Shown here one piece after another: positions 45,492-54,609 of a stretch of 64,000 nucleotides of DNA. A model generated the notes under the pieces. That model did not search any database and was not told the origin of the DNA. It was given only the letters and a program-made list of their open reading frames with translations. Where the stretch lies: positions 33,639 to 97,638 of the forward strand of contig JAKQEK010000423.1 of NCBI GenBank assembly GCA_029558535.1, in the 5' to 3' direction. Position numbers and translations under genes: made by a program. Every line of letters begins with the position of its first letter. Within the stretch, counting starts at the first letter, position 1. This stretch comes from Bacteroidota bacterium (GTDB taxonomy: Bacteria > Bacteroidota > Bacteroidia > Bacteroidales > ML635J-15).

Positions 45492-46502
45492 TTAAAAATC
45501 GTCTGTAAACACCGGAAGACTATGTTTACCCCAGTTTCTGTATTTGTCGTGGAAAAATCTTATTCCGAGGCAAATCTGATGGGTTCCGGAATGGTACAGT
45601 TGTAAATGTGTTAATCCAAGATCGTATAAATACATAAAAGTATATTTGTCAATGGTAAGTCCAAATGTAGGAGATAGCGATAAAGCTGAAATATTTTTCC
45701 AGTCAAGTGTTTGCCTGTAAGAAAATCCGAACCAGAATTCATTTTGATATCTTATATAAACAGAACGTATTGGTTTGCCACCGAAAACATGGAATTTAAC
45801 ATTTACATCAAGTTGATTCATTCCATGAAAATTAGATTTGAATAATACAGACGGTCTGAATTGAATTCTTTGCGACAAATCAAAAATATTACCAATGTGG
45901 GTGTTCATTACAACATAATTAACAGGTTCGATAGTCATGTTATACATCCTGTCAGACCATGGTATTAAGTTATCGAAAGATGCTCCTAAAAATGCCTGAT
46001 TATATGATAATACTAATCCTGCATTGGCGTTTGGAACAAATGTTGTAAGTCTCGAATAGGTTATTAGAGGATCATATACAGTATTTTCAAAATCGCGTTC
46101 ATCTAAGGTATGTAAAAGACCTCTGAAAGACATACCAAAAGATAGCATTGTTCTTGAATATCTTTTACTGTCAAGAAGTGCCTGAAAAGACCATGTTAAC
46201 TGTCCACCATATTTTGAATTTGGTCCGTTTTTGTCAGAAAAAATATACCCTCCAATACCTCCGGTTCTTTCGTTCAGTCTGTGCTTAAAAAGTAAAAATG
46301 AAGTACTTGGAGCATCTTCTATTCCAATCCATTGCTCACGATGAATAATTTTTAGTGAGGTAACTTCTGACATACCTGCAAATGCAGGATTAACCAACAT
46401 ATAATCGAACATATACTGCTCATGTACCGGTAATTCTTGCGATTTCAGACCATTAGCAATGATCAGAAAGGAAAATGTTAATATTAATAGTACGCTTTTC
46501 AT
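45492..46502 (-). CDS. PorP/SprF family type IX secretion membrane protein
   Basis: About 336 aa from the ATG at 46500-46502 (MKSVLLIL) with a signal peptide. The PorP/SprF hallmarks follow: EQYMFDYMLVNPAFAGM, then IIHREQWIGIEDAPSTSFLLFKH (shown in part), GGYIFSDKNGP, and regularly spaced barrel strands. PorP/SprF proteins are outer-membrane partners of T9SS cargo with type B tails. No cargo gene is adjacent here. Confidence 0.92.
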   Translation of the reverse strand: MKSVLLILTFSFLIIANGLKSQELPVHEQYMFDYMLVNPAFAGMSEVTSLKIIHREQWIGIEDAPSTSFLLFKHRLNERTGGIGGYIFSDKNGPNSKYGGQLTWSFQALLDSKRYSRTMLSFGMSFRGLLHTLDERDFENTVYDPLITYSRLTTFVPNANAGLVLSYNQAFLGASFDNLIPWSDRMYNMTIEPVNYVVMNTHIGNIFDLSQRIQFRPSVLFKSNFHGMNQLDVNVKFHVFGGKPIRSVYIRYQNEFWFGFSYRQTLDWKNISALSLSPTFGLTIDKYTFMYLYDLGLTHLQLYHSGTHQICLGIRFFHDKYRNWGKHSLPVFTDDF

Positions 46503-46528
46503 CAGCAACAAAAATAATCAAATTATTA

Positions 46529-47206
46529 TTACGTGTAGATTCTGTTACCAAAAATATTACTTCCGACACGAATTATTGTGCTGCCTTCTTCAACTGCGAT
46601 TTTCCAATCGCTACTCATACCCATGCTCAATTCACAAAAAGCTTCGCTATGCGAAAAATGATTTTGCTTTAATTTGTCAAATATTTGCTTTAGTTCGCGG
46701 AATTCATTTCTGACTAATTCCATATTATCTGAAAAGGAAGCCATTCCCATTACTCCACAAATCCTAACATTTTTCATTTCTTTGAATTCGTTTGAATTTA
46801 ATATTTCCTCAGCTTCTGAATAATCCAAACCAAATTTAGTTTCTTCCTTAGCAATATAGAATTGCAGCAAGCAATTAATAACCAATGATCCTTTCTCAGC
46901 CAGTCTGTTTATTTCTTTTAAAAGTTTAAGGCTGTCAACACTATGTATCATATCGACAAAAGAAATGATATATTTAACTTTATTTGTTTGCAGATGACCA
47001 ATTAAATGCCATTTTATATCCAAGTCTTTAAGTTGTTCATATTTTGAAACCATCTCCTGTACCTTGTTTTCACCAAAAAGCCTTTGGTCAGCCTCATAAA
47101 CTATTTTTATCATTTCTGCTGGATGGGTTTTTGAAACTGCAACAATTTTCACATTGGCATTTCCAATACTTTGTCTAAGACTATTTAAGTTTTCAACGAT
47201 TCCCAT
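46529..47206 (-). CDS. YggS family PLP homeostasis protein
   Basis: A 225-aa PLPBP/YggS protein: PLP-binding lysine K26 in VAVSKTHP, FGENKVQE, KWHLIGHLQTNK, and the C-terminal SMGMSSDWKIAVEEGSTIIRVG. It is a non-catalytic PLP carrier important for vitamin B6 and amino-acid balance. A TATTTTTG -7 box on the minus strand lies at 47222-47229. The gene precedes the PorP/SprF gene on the same strand. Confidence 0.93.
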   Translation of the reverse strand: MGIVENLNSLRQSIGNANVKIVAVSKTHPAEMIKIVYEADQRLFGENKVQEMVSKYEQLKDLDIKWHLIGHLQTNKVKYIISFVDMIHSVDSLKLLKEINRLAEKGSLVINCLLQFYIAKEETKFGLDYSEAEEILNSNEFKEMKNVRICGVMGMASFSDNMELVRNEFRELKQIFDKLKQNHFSHSEAFCELSMGMSSDWKIAVEEGSTIIRVGSNIFGNRIYT

Positions 47207-47502
47207 AAATCAAAATTGTATCAAAAATATAAAGAAAAATCAATTGTTAAAAATACAAAATATTTTGCAAATGGCTTATTTTATTGTAATATCTTGAACG
47301 CTTTTGTCACAATATTTGTATCCGCGATAAATGCCAGCCACACGACAAATATATGTGCCAAAAGCTCCATCATATATTTTTGCTTAATAATCTTTTATAG
47401 TTTGAAAAACTTTTTTATAAAAACAAAATTATAGTTTGAAAAAACAAATTTTAAAATTAAGTTTGCATATTATAAATTAAGTAAAAATTAAAAAAATCAA
47501 AT
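47207..47502. other. Divergent intergenic region
   Basis: Just under 300 nt between divergent genes yggS and the symporter, very AT-rich. I see the yggS -7 box and no other gene, hairpin or RNA signature. Confidence 0.5.
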
Positions 47503-48978
47503 ATGTTAGTGAAAATCATTGTTATTGCTATCTATTGTATAGGAATCATTTTTGTCGGGATATTAGGTCTTAGAAAGACTAAATCGTTTAACGATTTCTT
47601 TTTGGGTGGAGGAAATGTAGGACCTTGGATGTCGGCATTCTCTTATGGAACAGCTTATTTTTCTGCAGTGCTTTTTATCGGTTTTGCCGGTAAATTGGGA
47701 TGGGCTCACGGTTATTCAGGTTTGTGGGTAGCCTTTTTTAATGCATTTGTTGGCGTTTTAGGAGTTTGGGCTATTATGGGTTGGAGAATAAAGAAAATGT
47801 CAACAGAATATGGAGTATCAACGATGAGCGAGTTTCTCGAAAAAAGGTACTCCAGTAAAATGTTTAAACTTTTTTCGACTATTGTTATTTTCATTTTTTT
47901 AATTCCATATTCTGCGGCAGTTTTTATGGGTTTAGCATATTTATTTAATATTTCACTTGGAATTCCATATACTTATGTGTTAATTGGAATGGGTGTGTTT
48001 ACAGCTACCTATGTTATTTTGGGCGGATACAAATCAATGGCTATGATTGACATGATTTTTGGAATTATTATGTTGGTTTCGGTATTGGTTTTAGTCGGGT
48101 TTACAATAAATAAAGGAGGAGGAATCGCTTCGATTTCTGATACTCTTCAGGCAATAAATCCTAAACTTGTTAAATTTGTAGGCCCTCCCGGCTTCTGGTC
48201 ATTGTTTTCAGTTGTATTTCTTACCAGTGTAGCTCCATTTGCGATGCCTCAACTAGTTCAAAAATTTTATGCGGTTAAGGACAGGAAGTCTATTAAAATA
48301 GGTATGGTTGCTTCTACATTTTTCGCTATTATTATTGGAGGTATAGCATATTTTCTTGGTTCAACAACCCGCGTTTTCTTAAATCCGGTAAGTAATCCTA
48401 CTGCGTTTAATGAAGGTGCACCTTTGTTTGACAGGCTTATGCCGGAATTGCTAACCAGTGTAATACCGACATCATTATCTGTAATAATTTTATTGTTGAT
48501 ACTTTCGGCATCAATGTCCACTTTAGCCGCATTAGTTTTAATTTCAAGTTCGTCATTTGCCAAAGATTTATATGCAGGTTATATAAATAAAACGGCTTCG
48601 GATAAGAAAATTACAGGTCTGATGAGAATAATGAGCGGTGTGTTTATTTTGTTGGCAGTATTACTTGCTTTAGTCGAATTTGATGTTATTGTAGAGATAC
48701 TCGGAATTTCGTGGGGAGCTATCGGAGCATTCTTTTTAGGACCATTTATTTGGGGATTGCTGTCGAAAAAGGTTAATAAATTAGGTGGTTATTCTTCGGC
48801 TTTTTTGGGCTTAGCAACATGTTTGGTTTTGTATTTTATTGGAGTAAATTTCCCTGCCGGCGAAAAAATCCCATGGTACTTCACTTCTCCCGGAGCCGGT
48901 AGTCTTGGTATGATAGTTTCGTTTGTTATAAACCCGTTGTTTAGTTTATTTGTTAAATCGAAAAGTGCGAATGAGTAA
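47503..48978 (+). CDS. Sodium:solute symporter family protein
   Basis: A 491-aa SSF transporter with about 13 membrane helices. It has SFNDFFLGGGNVGPWMSAFSY near the N-terminus, the FSYGTAYFSAV sodium-site helix, and helix 8 LSASMSTLAALVLISSSSFAKDLY with the SSF signature. Solute not predictable (acids, sugars, amino acids and sialic acids occur). Transcribed alone, just left of the CRISPR locus. Confidence 0.9.
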   Translation: MLVKIIVIAIYCIGIIFVGILGLRKTKSFNDFFLGGGNVGPWMSAFSYGTAYFSAVLFIGFAGKLGWAHGYSGLWVAFFNAFVGVLGVWAIMGWRIKKMSTEYGVSTMSEFLEKRYSSKMFKLFSTIVIFIFLIPYSAAVFMGLAYLFNISLGIPYTYVLIGMGVFTATYVILGGYKSMAMIDMIFGIIMLVSVLVLVGFTINKGGGIASISDTLQAINPKLVKFVGPPGFWSLFSVVFLTSVAPFAMPQLVQKFYAVKDRKSIKIGMVASTFFAIIIGGIAYFLGSTTRVFLNPVSNPTAFNEGAPLFDRLMPELLTSVIPTSLSVIILLLILSASMSTLAALVLISSSSFAKDLYAGYINKTASDKKITGLMRIMSGVFILLAVLLALVEFDVIVEILGISWGAIGAFFLGPFIWGLLSKKVNKLGGYSSAFLGLATCLVLYFIGVNFPAGEKIPWYFTSPGAGSLGMIVSFVINPLFSLFVKSKSANE

Positions 48979-49019
48979 TTTCACAGAGAGCACACAGAAA
49001 ATATAACGCGAACTACATA

Positions 49020-49044
49020 GTGTTTTTGCCACTAAAACACTAAG
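49020..49044 (-). repeat. Dispersed repeat copy 1 (CTTAGTG...GTGGCAAAA), left of CRISPR locus
   Basis: On the minus strand this reads CTTAGTGTTTTAGTGG followed by CAAAAACAC. It is the reverse complement of the copies at 58009-58031 and 63465-63497. It sits between the symporter gene and the tracrRNA. Confidence 0.75.
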
Positions 49045-49103
49045 ACGATGCAAAGGGATTTTTCGCGTTGAGAAATAAACTACAATGTTATATATTTCGT
49101 GAA

Positions 49104-49131
49104 AAATAAAAACTCCCACCGAAGCGGGAGT
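49104..49131 (-). terminator. tracrRNA terminator hairpin
   Basis: Stem ACTCCCGC / GTGGGAGT with a TTCG loop on the minus strand (one mismatch near the loop), followed by a T-rich run. It ends the tracrRNA. Confidence 0.9.
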
Positions 49132-49194
49132 ACAGGATTCTTATCCTTCGGCATATAGCCTTATTGTGATAAGATGTAATTTTGGATTTTCATC
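49104..49194 (-). ncRNA. tracrRNA of the type II-C CRISPR system
   Basis: About 90 nt on the minus strand, antisense to the cas9 leader. The anti-repeat (49184 to 49163) reads CAAAATTACATC, TTAT, CACAAT. It pairs with the first 22 nt of the CRISPR repeat at 20 of 22 positions: a 12-bp upper stem, a 2x2 U/U internal loop, and an 8-bp lower stem including G-U pairs. Then come the nexus AAGGCTATATGCCG, a second hairpin AGGAT-AAGA-ATCCT, and the terminator. The CACAATAAGGC junction matches the known II-C tracrRNA of Neisseria in style. Exact 5' end is estimated from the promoter. Confidence 0.92.
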
Positions 49195-49199
49195 CAATA

Positions 49200-49230
49200 C
49201 AAAAATAATCTTTTTGTATGTTTTTGCAAA
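49200..49230 (-). promoter_or_regulatory. tracrRNA promoter (TTTG-N19-TATTTTTG)
   Basis: On the minus strand, TTTG (49230-49227) and TATTTTTG (49207-49200), separated by exactly 19 nt, match the Bacteroidetes -33/-7 consensus. Transcription would start near 49194, directly before the anti-repeat. The promoter lies inside the cas9 5' region, so the two divergent promoters share about 90 nt. Confidence 0.82.
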
Positions 49231-49285
49231 TTATATTTATTATTTTTAAAAAATATTTCTGTAAAACCATAAACTCTATTATAAT

Positions 49286-52200
49286 ATGAGCAAAATACTT
49301 GGATTAGATTTAGGTACAAACAGTATCGGATGGGCTGTTGTGGATAAAGAGAATAACCAATTTTCTTTAGTTGATAAAGGCGTGAGGATTTTTCAAGAAG
49401 GTGTTAAAATTGAAAAAGGAATTGAAAGCTCAAAAGCGGCAGAAAGAACTAAATACAGAAGTGCCAGAAGAATAAAATACAGAAGAAAACTTAGAAAAAT
49501 CCAAACATTAAAGGTTTTAAGCGAGTATGGATTTTGTCCGACACTTACCGAAAGTGATTTAAATATGTGGAGATTTAAAAAGATTTATCCAGAAAATCTA
49601 GATTTTAGAAAATGGTGGGTGACTGATGATGAGAATAATGTAAATCCTTATTACTATAGAAATCTTGCAGTTACGATAAAACTTGACATGTCTAAAAAAG
49701 AAGAGCGATTTAAGATTGGACGTGCTTTTTACCATATAACACAACGCAGAGGTTTTCTTAGTAATAGGCTAGAAACAACAAAGGAAAGTGATGGCGTTGT
49801 CACTAGCAGTATTAATGAACTTTCAGAGAAAAAAGGAGAATTAACATTAGGGCAATACTTCTATCAAAAATATCTAAATTTAGAAAAAATTAGAGATACT
49901 TATACTCATAGAGAAGCACACTACCTTGAGGAATTCGAAAAAATTTGTTCGTTCCAGGAATTACCAAACGAATTTGTTGAACAACTAAGAAAAGCTATTT
50001 TTTATCAGAGACCTTTAAAATCACAAAAGGGGTTGATAGGAAAATGTGTTTTTGAAAAGAATAAACCAAGATGTGCCGTTTCACACCCTTTGTTTGAGGA
50101 ATATAGAATGCTATGTTTTATAAATAATATAAAAATTAAAACGCCAAATGAAGATAAACTAAGATTCCTGAATTCACAAGAAAGAGCCAAAGTTGTCGAA
50201 AGATTCTTCTTGAAGAGAGATAATTTTGAATTTGAGGATATTGCAAAAGTACTTGCTCCTAAAAAACAGTATAAGTTCTACAAGAATAGAAATATTAATG
50301 CTGAAGACTATTTATTTAATTATTCAATGTCAACGACTGTTGCAGGTTGTCCTGTTACTGCAAGATTTGCTGATTTGTTTGGAGACCAATTAATTTCGGA
50401 TAATCACAAAATTGTAATTACAAATGATGGCTCACTGAACAAAGTAGTACATGATGCTTGGCATGCGCTTTTAACATTTGATAATGAAACTAAACTTAAA
50501 GAATTCTCATTAAATAAATTGCTGCTAGACTGTGCTAAAACTGAAGAATATATTAAAATTCGATTAAAACAAGATTTTGCATCTTTAAGTATAAAGGCCA
50601 TTAAAAAAATATTACCATATTTAAGAGAAGGAATTATTTATTCTCATGCCGTTTTTCTTGCTAATATGAGTAATTGTTTACCCGCAGAGATTTGGAATTT
50701 GCCGGAAAATCAGTATGATATTTCAAATCAAATAACAACAATTATTAATACTCAAAAACAAGAGAAAGAAATAGTTGAGCTTGTAAACGGAATTATTAAA
50801 AACTGTCGTGAGAATGGAGAATGTTGGAGCCCTGAGTCTGAAGATTATTTTCTAAAAGATGTGAGAGAAGTTTTAATAAATTATTTTGGTAAAAACACAT
50901 ATTCTAGATTTTCTGAAACATACAAAACAGAATTGGAAAGCAAAACTTTTGAATTATTAAAAAAGCAAATGTTACTTAATAATGGGAGAGGTGAATTTGC
51001 AGTTATAGAAACTATTGATGAAAGGTTGAAGGATTTTATTTCAAAAACTTACAAAGTTGATTCGACTAAATTATTGAAGATGTACCACCCATCTGCAATT
51101 GATGTATATAAAGAACCTGAAAGAAGTGCGGATGGTTATAGATATCTAGGTTCACCAATGATATCTGCTATTAAAAATCCGATGGCGATGAGAGCTCTCC
51201 ATCAGCTTAGAAAAGTTATTAATGAGTTAATCAGAAATGGAGTAATTGATCAAAATACGCGAATTAGTATTGAAATGTCAAGAGATTTAATGAATGCAAA
51301 TGAGCGTAAAGCCTATCAGAGTTGGCAAAGAGACAGAGAAAAACTACGTGATACGTATAGACAAAGAATTCAAGAATATTATACCTCGCAGAATAGCACC
51401 TTAACTCCAACTGATGACGATATTCTTAAATATCAATTATGGGAGGAACAAAAGCATAAATGTTTATATACTGGTAAAGAAATATTATTAAGTGGATTTT
51501 TAGGAGCTAATCCAAGTTTCGACATTGAACATACCATCCCAAGAAGTTTGTCATTTGATAATTCACAAGTAAATAAAACATTGTGCGACAATGTTTTTAA
51601 CAGAAGTGTCAAAAAGAATCGAATACCGTTTGAGTTAGAAAATCACTCTGATATTATCATTAGAATTGAGGATTGGAGAAAGAAAATCGAAGATTTTGAA
51701 ATTGAGATTTCAAAAGCAGTGCGTCAATCAAAAAATGCTCCTGACAAAGAATTTAAAGACAGAGCTATACAAAAAAGACATAAACTTACATTTGAAAGAG
51801 ACTATTGGTACAACAAATGCAAAAGGTTTGACATGATAGACGTTCCTGATGGTTTTAAGAATAGTCAAATTGTAGATACCGGGATTATTACAAAATATGC
51901 AAGAATGTATCTGAATACAATTTTCGAAAAAGTTTATACCGTTAAAGGCAGCACTGTGGCTGATTTTAGAAAAATTTGGGGTTTGCAGGATGAATATATA
52001 AAAAAAGAACGTAGTAACCATTTACATCATTGTATTGATGCAATAACCATTGCTTGTATTACAAAAGATAATTATGAGAATTTGGCAAAATTTTATCATG
52101 ATTGGGAAGAAATGGACAGGGCGAAGATGATTAACAAGCCTATATTTGAAAAACCTTGGAGCACATTTACAGAAGATTTAAAGAATATCGAAAATGAAGT

Positions 52201-53242
52201 TTTAATTTCACATTATACTGCTGATGTTTTGCCAAAACAAAGTAGAATTAAACTGCGGAAACGAGGTAAAATTGTAAAAACCAATCTTGGTCAGCCTATT
52301 ATTCAAAAAGGAGATACTGTTAGAGGCAGTTTGCATAAAGAAACTTTTTATGGCGCAATTGAGCGAAAAGTATTAAATAAGAAAGGTGAGGAGGAAAAAC
52401 AAATTAAATATGTTGTACGAAAATCTATTTTAGATATAAAAGCACCTGATATTGATAAAATTGTTGATGATGTTGTAACTCAAAGAGTTTTAGATGCTGT
52501 TGAATCTGGAATTCTTGTTTTTACCGGAACCAATCAAAAAAATAAATTGAATGGTAAAATATGGATGTCCGAAGATAAAGGTGTTGAAATTAAAAAAGTG
52601 AGAATTTTCGTTCCTTCTGTTACAAATCCAATTCATTTAAAAGAAAATCGTGATAAAACTTTAAAAAACAGAAAACCACACAAGGAATTTACCCATGTTG
52701 CTAATGACAGCAATTACGCAATGGCAATATATGAAGGAGTTGATGAGAAAGGAAAGCTAAAGAGAGATTTTGAATTGGTAAACAACATTGAGGCAGCAAA
52801 TTTTTATAAGATTTCTGTACAAAGACTACTAAATCAACAAAGTGCTGGTAACAACTCGGAGTTATTCCCAAGTTTTAAGTTGAATGGGAAAGATAGTTTA
52901 AATTTAAAAGGAGTTGTAAAAATTGGAACTTTAGTTTTATTGTATGAGAAATCCTCAAATGAGATTTGGGACTTGGAACAAAATGATTTACAAAAAAGAC
53001 TTTACAAAATAACTGGATTATCAATGCAAGCTATTCAGGGAAAGTACTTCTATGGTGTAATCGTTATGAAACATCATCAAGAAGCGAGTCCTACATCGGA
53101 TTTAAAGCTTTCTGATGGTACATTTAGTGTAAATGAAGCATATATTCCGTTAAGAAAAATGAATCAAAATCAGTTTAATGCTCTAATTTGTGGTATTGAC
53201 TTCAAATTGACCGCTACGGGTAAAATTGTAAGATTAAATTAA
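49286..53242 (+). CDS. cas9: Cas9, type II-C
   Basis: A 1318-aa Cas9. RuvC-I is ILGLDLGTNSIGWAV with D8. The arginine-rich bridge helix spans about 54-75 (RTKYRSARRIKYRRKLRK). RuvC-II is ISIEMSRDLMNANERK with E663, HNH is FDIEHTIPRSLSFDNS with H749, and RuvC-III is HHCIDAITIAC with H915/D918. All nuclease residues are intact, so the enzyme should cut both strands of DNA guided by crRNA:tracrRNA. It is longer than proteobacterial II-C Cas9 (about 1000-1100 aa) but normal for Bacteroidetes. The PAM-interacting region should lie beyond about residue 1050. The cas1 ATG follows the stop by 1 nt, and no csn2 or cas4 is present, so this is II-C. Confidence 0.98.
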   Translation: MSKILGLDLGTNSIGWAVVDKENNQFSLVDKGVRIFQEGVKIEKGIESSKAAERTKYRSARRIKYRRKLRKIQTLKVLSEYGFCPTLTESDLNMWRFKKIYPENLDFRKWWVTDDENNVNPYYYRNLAVTIKLDMSKKEERFKIGRAFYHITQRRGFLSNRLETTKESDGVVTSSINELSEKKGELTLGQYFYQKYLNLEKIRDTYTHREAHYLEEFEKICSFQELPNEFVEQLRKAIFYQRPLKSQKGLIGKCVFEKNKPRCAVSHPLFEEYRMLCFINNIKIKTPNEDKLRFLNSQERAKVVERFFLKRDNFEFEDIAKVLAPKKQYKFYKNRNINAEDYLFNYSMSTTVAGCPVTARFADLFGDQLISDNHKIVITNDGSLNKVVHDAWHALLTFDNETKLKEFSLNKLLLDCAKTEEYIKIRLKQDFASLSIKAIKKILPYLREGIIYSHAVFLANMSNCLPAEIWNLPENQYDISNQITTIINTQKQEKEIVELVNGIIKNCRENGECWSPESEDYFLKDVREVLINYFGKNTYSRFSETYKTELESKTFELLKKQMLLNNGRGEFAVIETIDERLKDFISKTYKVDSTKLLKMYHPSAIDVYKEPERSADGYRYLGSPMISAIKNPMAMRALHQLRKVINELIRNGVIDQNTRISIEMSRDLMNANERKAYQSWQRDREKLRDTYRQRIQEYYTSQNSTLTPTDDDILKYQLWEEQKHKCLYTGKEILLSGFLGANPSFDIEHTIPRSLSFDNSQVNKTLCDNVFNRSVKKNRIPFELENHSDIIIRIEDWRKKIEDFEIEISKAVRQSKNAPDKEFKDRAIQKRHKLTFERDYWYNKCKRFDMIDVPDGFKNSQIVDTGIITKYARMYLNTIFEKVYTVKGSTVADFRKIWGLQDEYIKKERSNHLHHCIDAITIACITKDNYENLAKFYHDWEEMDRAKMINKPIFEKPWSTFTEDLKNIENEVLISHYTADVLPKQSRIKLRKRGKIVKTNLGQPIIQKGDTVRGSLHKETFYGAIERKVLNKKGEEEKQIKYVVRKSILDIKAPDIDKIVDDVVTQRVLDAVESGILVFTGTNQKNKLNGKIWMSEDKGVEIKKVRIFVPSVTNPIHLKENRDKTLKNRKPHKEFTHVANDSNYAMAIYEGVDEKGKLKRDFELVNNIEAANFYKISVQRLLNQQSAGNNSELFPSFKLNGKDSLNLKGVVKIGTLVLLYEKSSNEIWDLEQNDLQKRLYKITGLSMQAIQGKYFYGVIVMKHHQEASPTSDLKLSDGTFSVNEAYIPLRKMNQNQFNALICGIDFKLTATGKIVRLN

Positions 53243-53243
53243 T

Positions 53244-54134
53244 ATGCTCAAAAAAACACTTTCATTCTCCAATCCATATCGCTTAAGTTTAAAGAACTTA
53301 CAGTTGGTTGCCGAATCAAAAGATAGCGGGGAAATTCGTACTGTTCCAATCGAAGATATTGGTTTTATTGTTCTCGACAATATGCAAATTTCGGTAAGTT
53401 TGCCATTGTTAGAAGCGTTGGTTGCAAATAATGTTGCAGTAGTTTTTTCCGATTCAAAGCACATGCCTCAATCGATGTTGCTTAATTTAGATTCTCACAG
53501 TATTCAGACCGAAATATTTAGGAATCAGATTAATGCAAGTATTCCATTACAAAAGAATTTGTGGAAGCAAACAATAGAATATAAAATTCAAAATCAGGCT
53601 AAACTATTAAAATTGCTCGATAGACCTAGTGCTGACATTTTGGCTTTAGCAAAGGATGTAAAATCAGGCGATTCAGAAAACAAGGAAGGAACTGCTGCTC
53701 GATTGTATTGGTCACGGTTATTAGGATTGAAATTTACAAGAGACAGGTTTGGCGAATTTCCTAACGAACTGTTAAATTATGGTTATATCATTTTACGAGC
53801 TGCTGTTGCTCGTTCTTTGGTGGGATCGGGATTATTGCCAACATTAGGGATTCATCACCGCAACAAATACAATGCATATTGCCTGGCAGATGATATTATG
53901 GAGCCTTACAGACCTTATGTTGACAGGAGAGTGTTTTATATGGTGAAAAAAAATTCTGATTTGTTTTCCTTGGGCAAAGAAGAGAAGGCAGAATTATTAC
54001 AAGTATTGACAGATGATGTAATCATTGATAAAATGCGACGTCCTTTGATGGTGGCATTATCTATGACAACTGCATCACTGGCAAAATGTTATTCAGGAGA
54101 AGTTAAAACGATAAAATTTCCTGAATTTAAATAA
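53244..54134 (+). CDS. cas1: Cas1 integrase
   Basis: A 296-aa type II Cas1. Metal-binding residues are likely E148 (NKEGTAARLYW), H205 (LGIHHRNKYNA) and the acidic ADDIMEPYRP cluster at 215-224. With Cas2 it integrates new spacers at the leader end of the array. Its start lies 1 nt after the cas9 stop and its stop overlaps the cas2 ATG by 1 nt, so the three genes form one tight operon. Confidence 0.97.
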   Translation: MLKKTLSFSNPYRLSLKNLQLVAESKDSGEIRTVPIEDIGFIVLDNMQISVSLPLLEALVANNVAVVFSDSKHMPQSMLLNLDSHSIQTEIFRNQINASIPLQKNLWKQTIEYKIQNQAKLLKLLDRPSADILALAKDVKSGDSENKEGTAARLYWSRLLGLKFTRDRFGEFPNELLNYGYIILRAAVARSLVGSGLLPTLGIHHRNKYNAYCLADDIMEPYRPYVDRRVFYMVKKNSDLFSLGKEEKAELLQVLTDDVIIDKMRRPLMVALSMTTASLAKCYSGEVKTIKFPEFK

Positions 54135-54472
54135 TGGAACAATTAAGACTAAATGCATATCATATTATGTGGCTATTTGTTTATTTCGATTTACCGACAA
54201 ATACTAAAAAAGAGCGTAAGGCTGCATCGTTATTCAGAAAAGATCTGATGAAAGATGGTTTTTCGATGATGCAATTTTCGGTTTATACTAGACATTGTGC
54301 CTCAAAAGAAAGTCTAGATGTTCATGTAAAGCGTGTACAATCATTTTTACCGGAATACGGACAGGTAAGTTTATTAAAGATAACTGACAAACAGTACGGA
54401 GATATGATAAATTTCTGGGGTAAAAAACAAATTGCACAAAAAAATCAACCTGTGCAATTGGAATTATTTTAA
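54134..54472 (+). CDS. cas2: Cas2 endoribonuclease-fold adaptor
   Basis: A 112-aa Cas2 with the ferredoxin-like fold: MWLFVYFDLPTNTKKERK carries the conserved first-strand aspartate (D19), then FSVYTRHCASKESLDVHVKRV. The C-terminal tail QPVQLELF is typical. It bridges Cas1 dimers in spacer acquisition. It ends 137 nt before the first repeat. Confidence 0.96.
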   Translation: MEQLRLNAYHIMWLFVYFDLPTNTKKERKAASLFRKDLMKDGFSMMQFSVYTRHCASKESLDVHVKRVQSFLPEYGQVSLLKITDKQYGDMINFWGKKQIAQKNQPVQLELF

Positions 54473-54609
54473 ATTTGTTCGTTCTTTGACATATTGGAAT
54501 AGGATTCAAAAAATATTACATTTTGTCACTTCATAGTAGTAAATTGATTGTTTTTTCGTGATAAAAAGACTTTCGTAAGCCTTGATATTTGAGGCTTTTA
54601 TGGCGCTAT
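54473..54609 (+). promoter_or_regulatory. CRISPR leader
   Basis: AT-rich 137-nt stretch between cas2 and the first repeat. A weak promoter-like pair is visible: TTG at 54494-54496 and TACATTTTG at 54517-54525 (20-nt spacing). The repeat end next to it is intact and the far end is degenerate, so this is the leader side by polarity. New spacers should be added at its right edge. Confidence 0.7.

Noticed and set aside
49163..49184. A stray degenerate CRISPR repeat upstream of cas9
   Set aside because: It resembles the repeat on the plus strand, but the order antirepeat-nexus-hairpin-terminator on the minus strand with its own promoter shows that it is the tracrRNA anti-repeat.
54473..54609. A csn2 or cas4 gene between cas2 and the array
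   Set aside because: The gap is only 137 nt and has no coding frame, so the system is II-C, not II-A or II-B.
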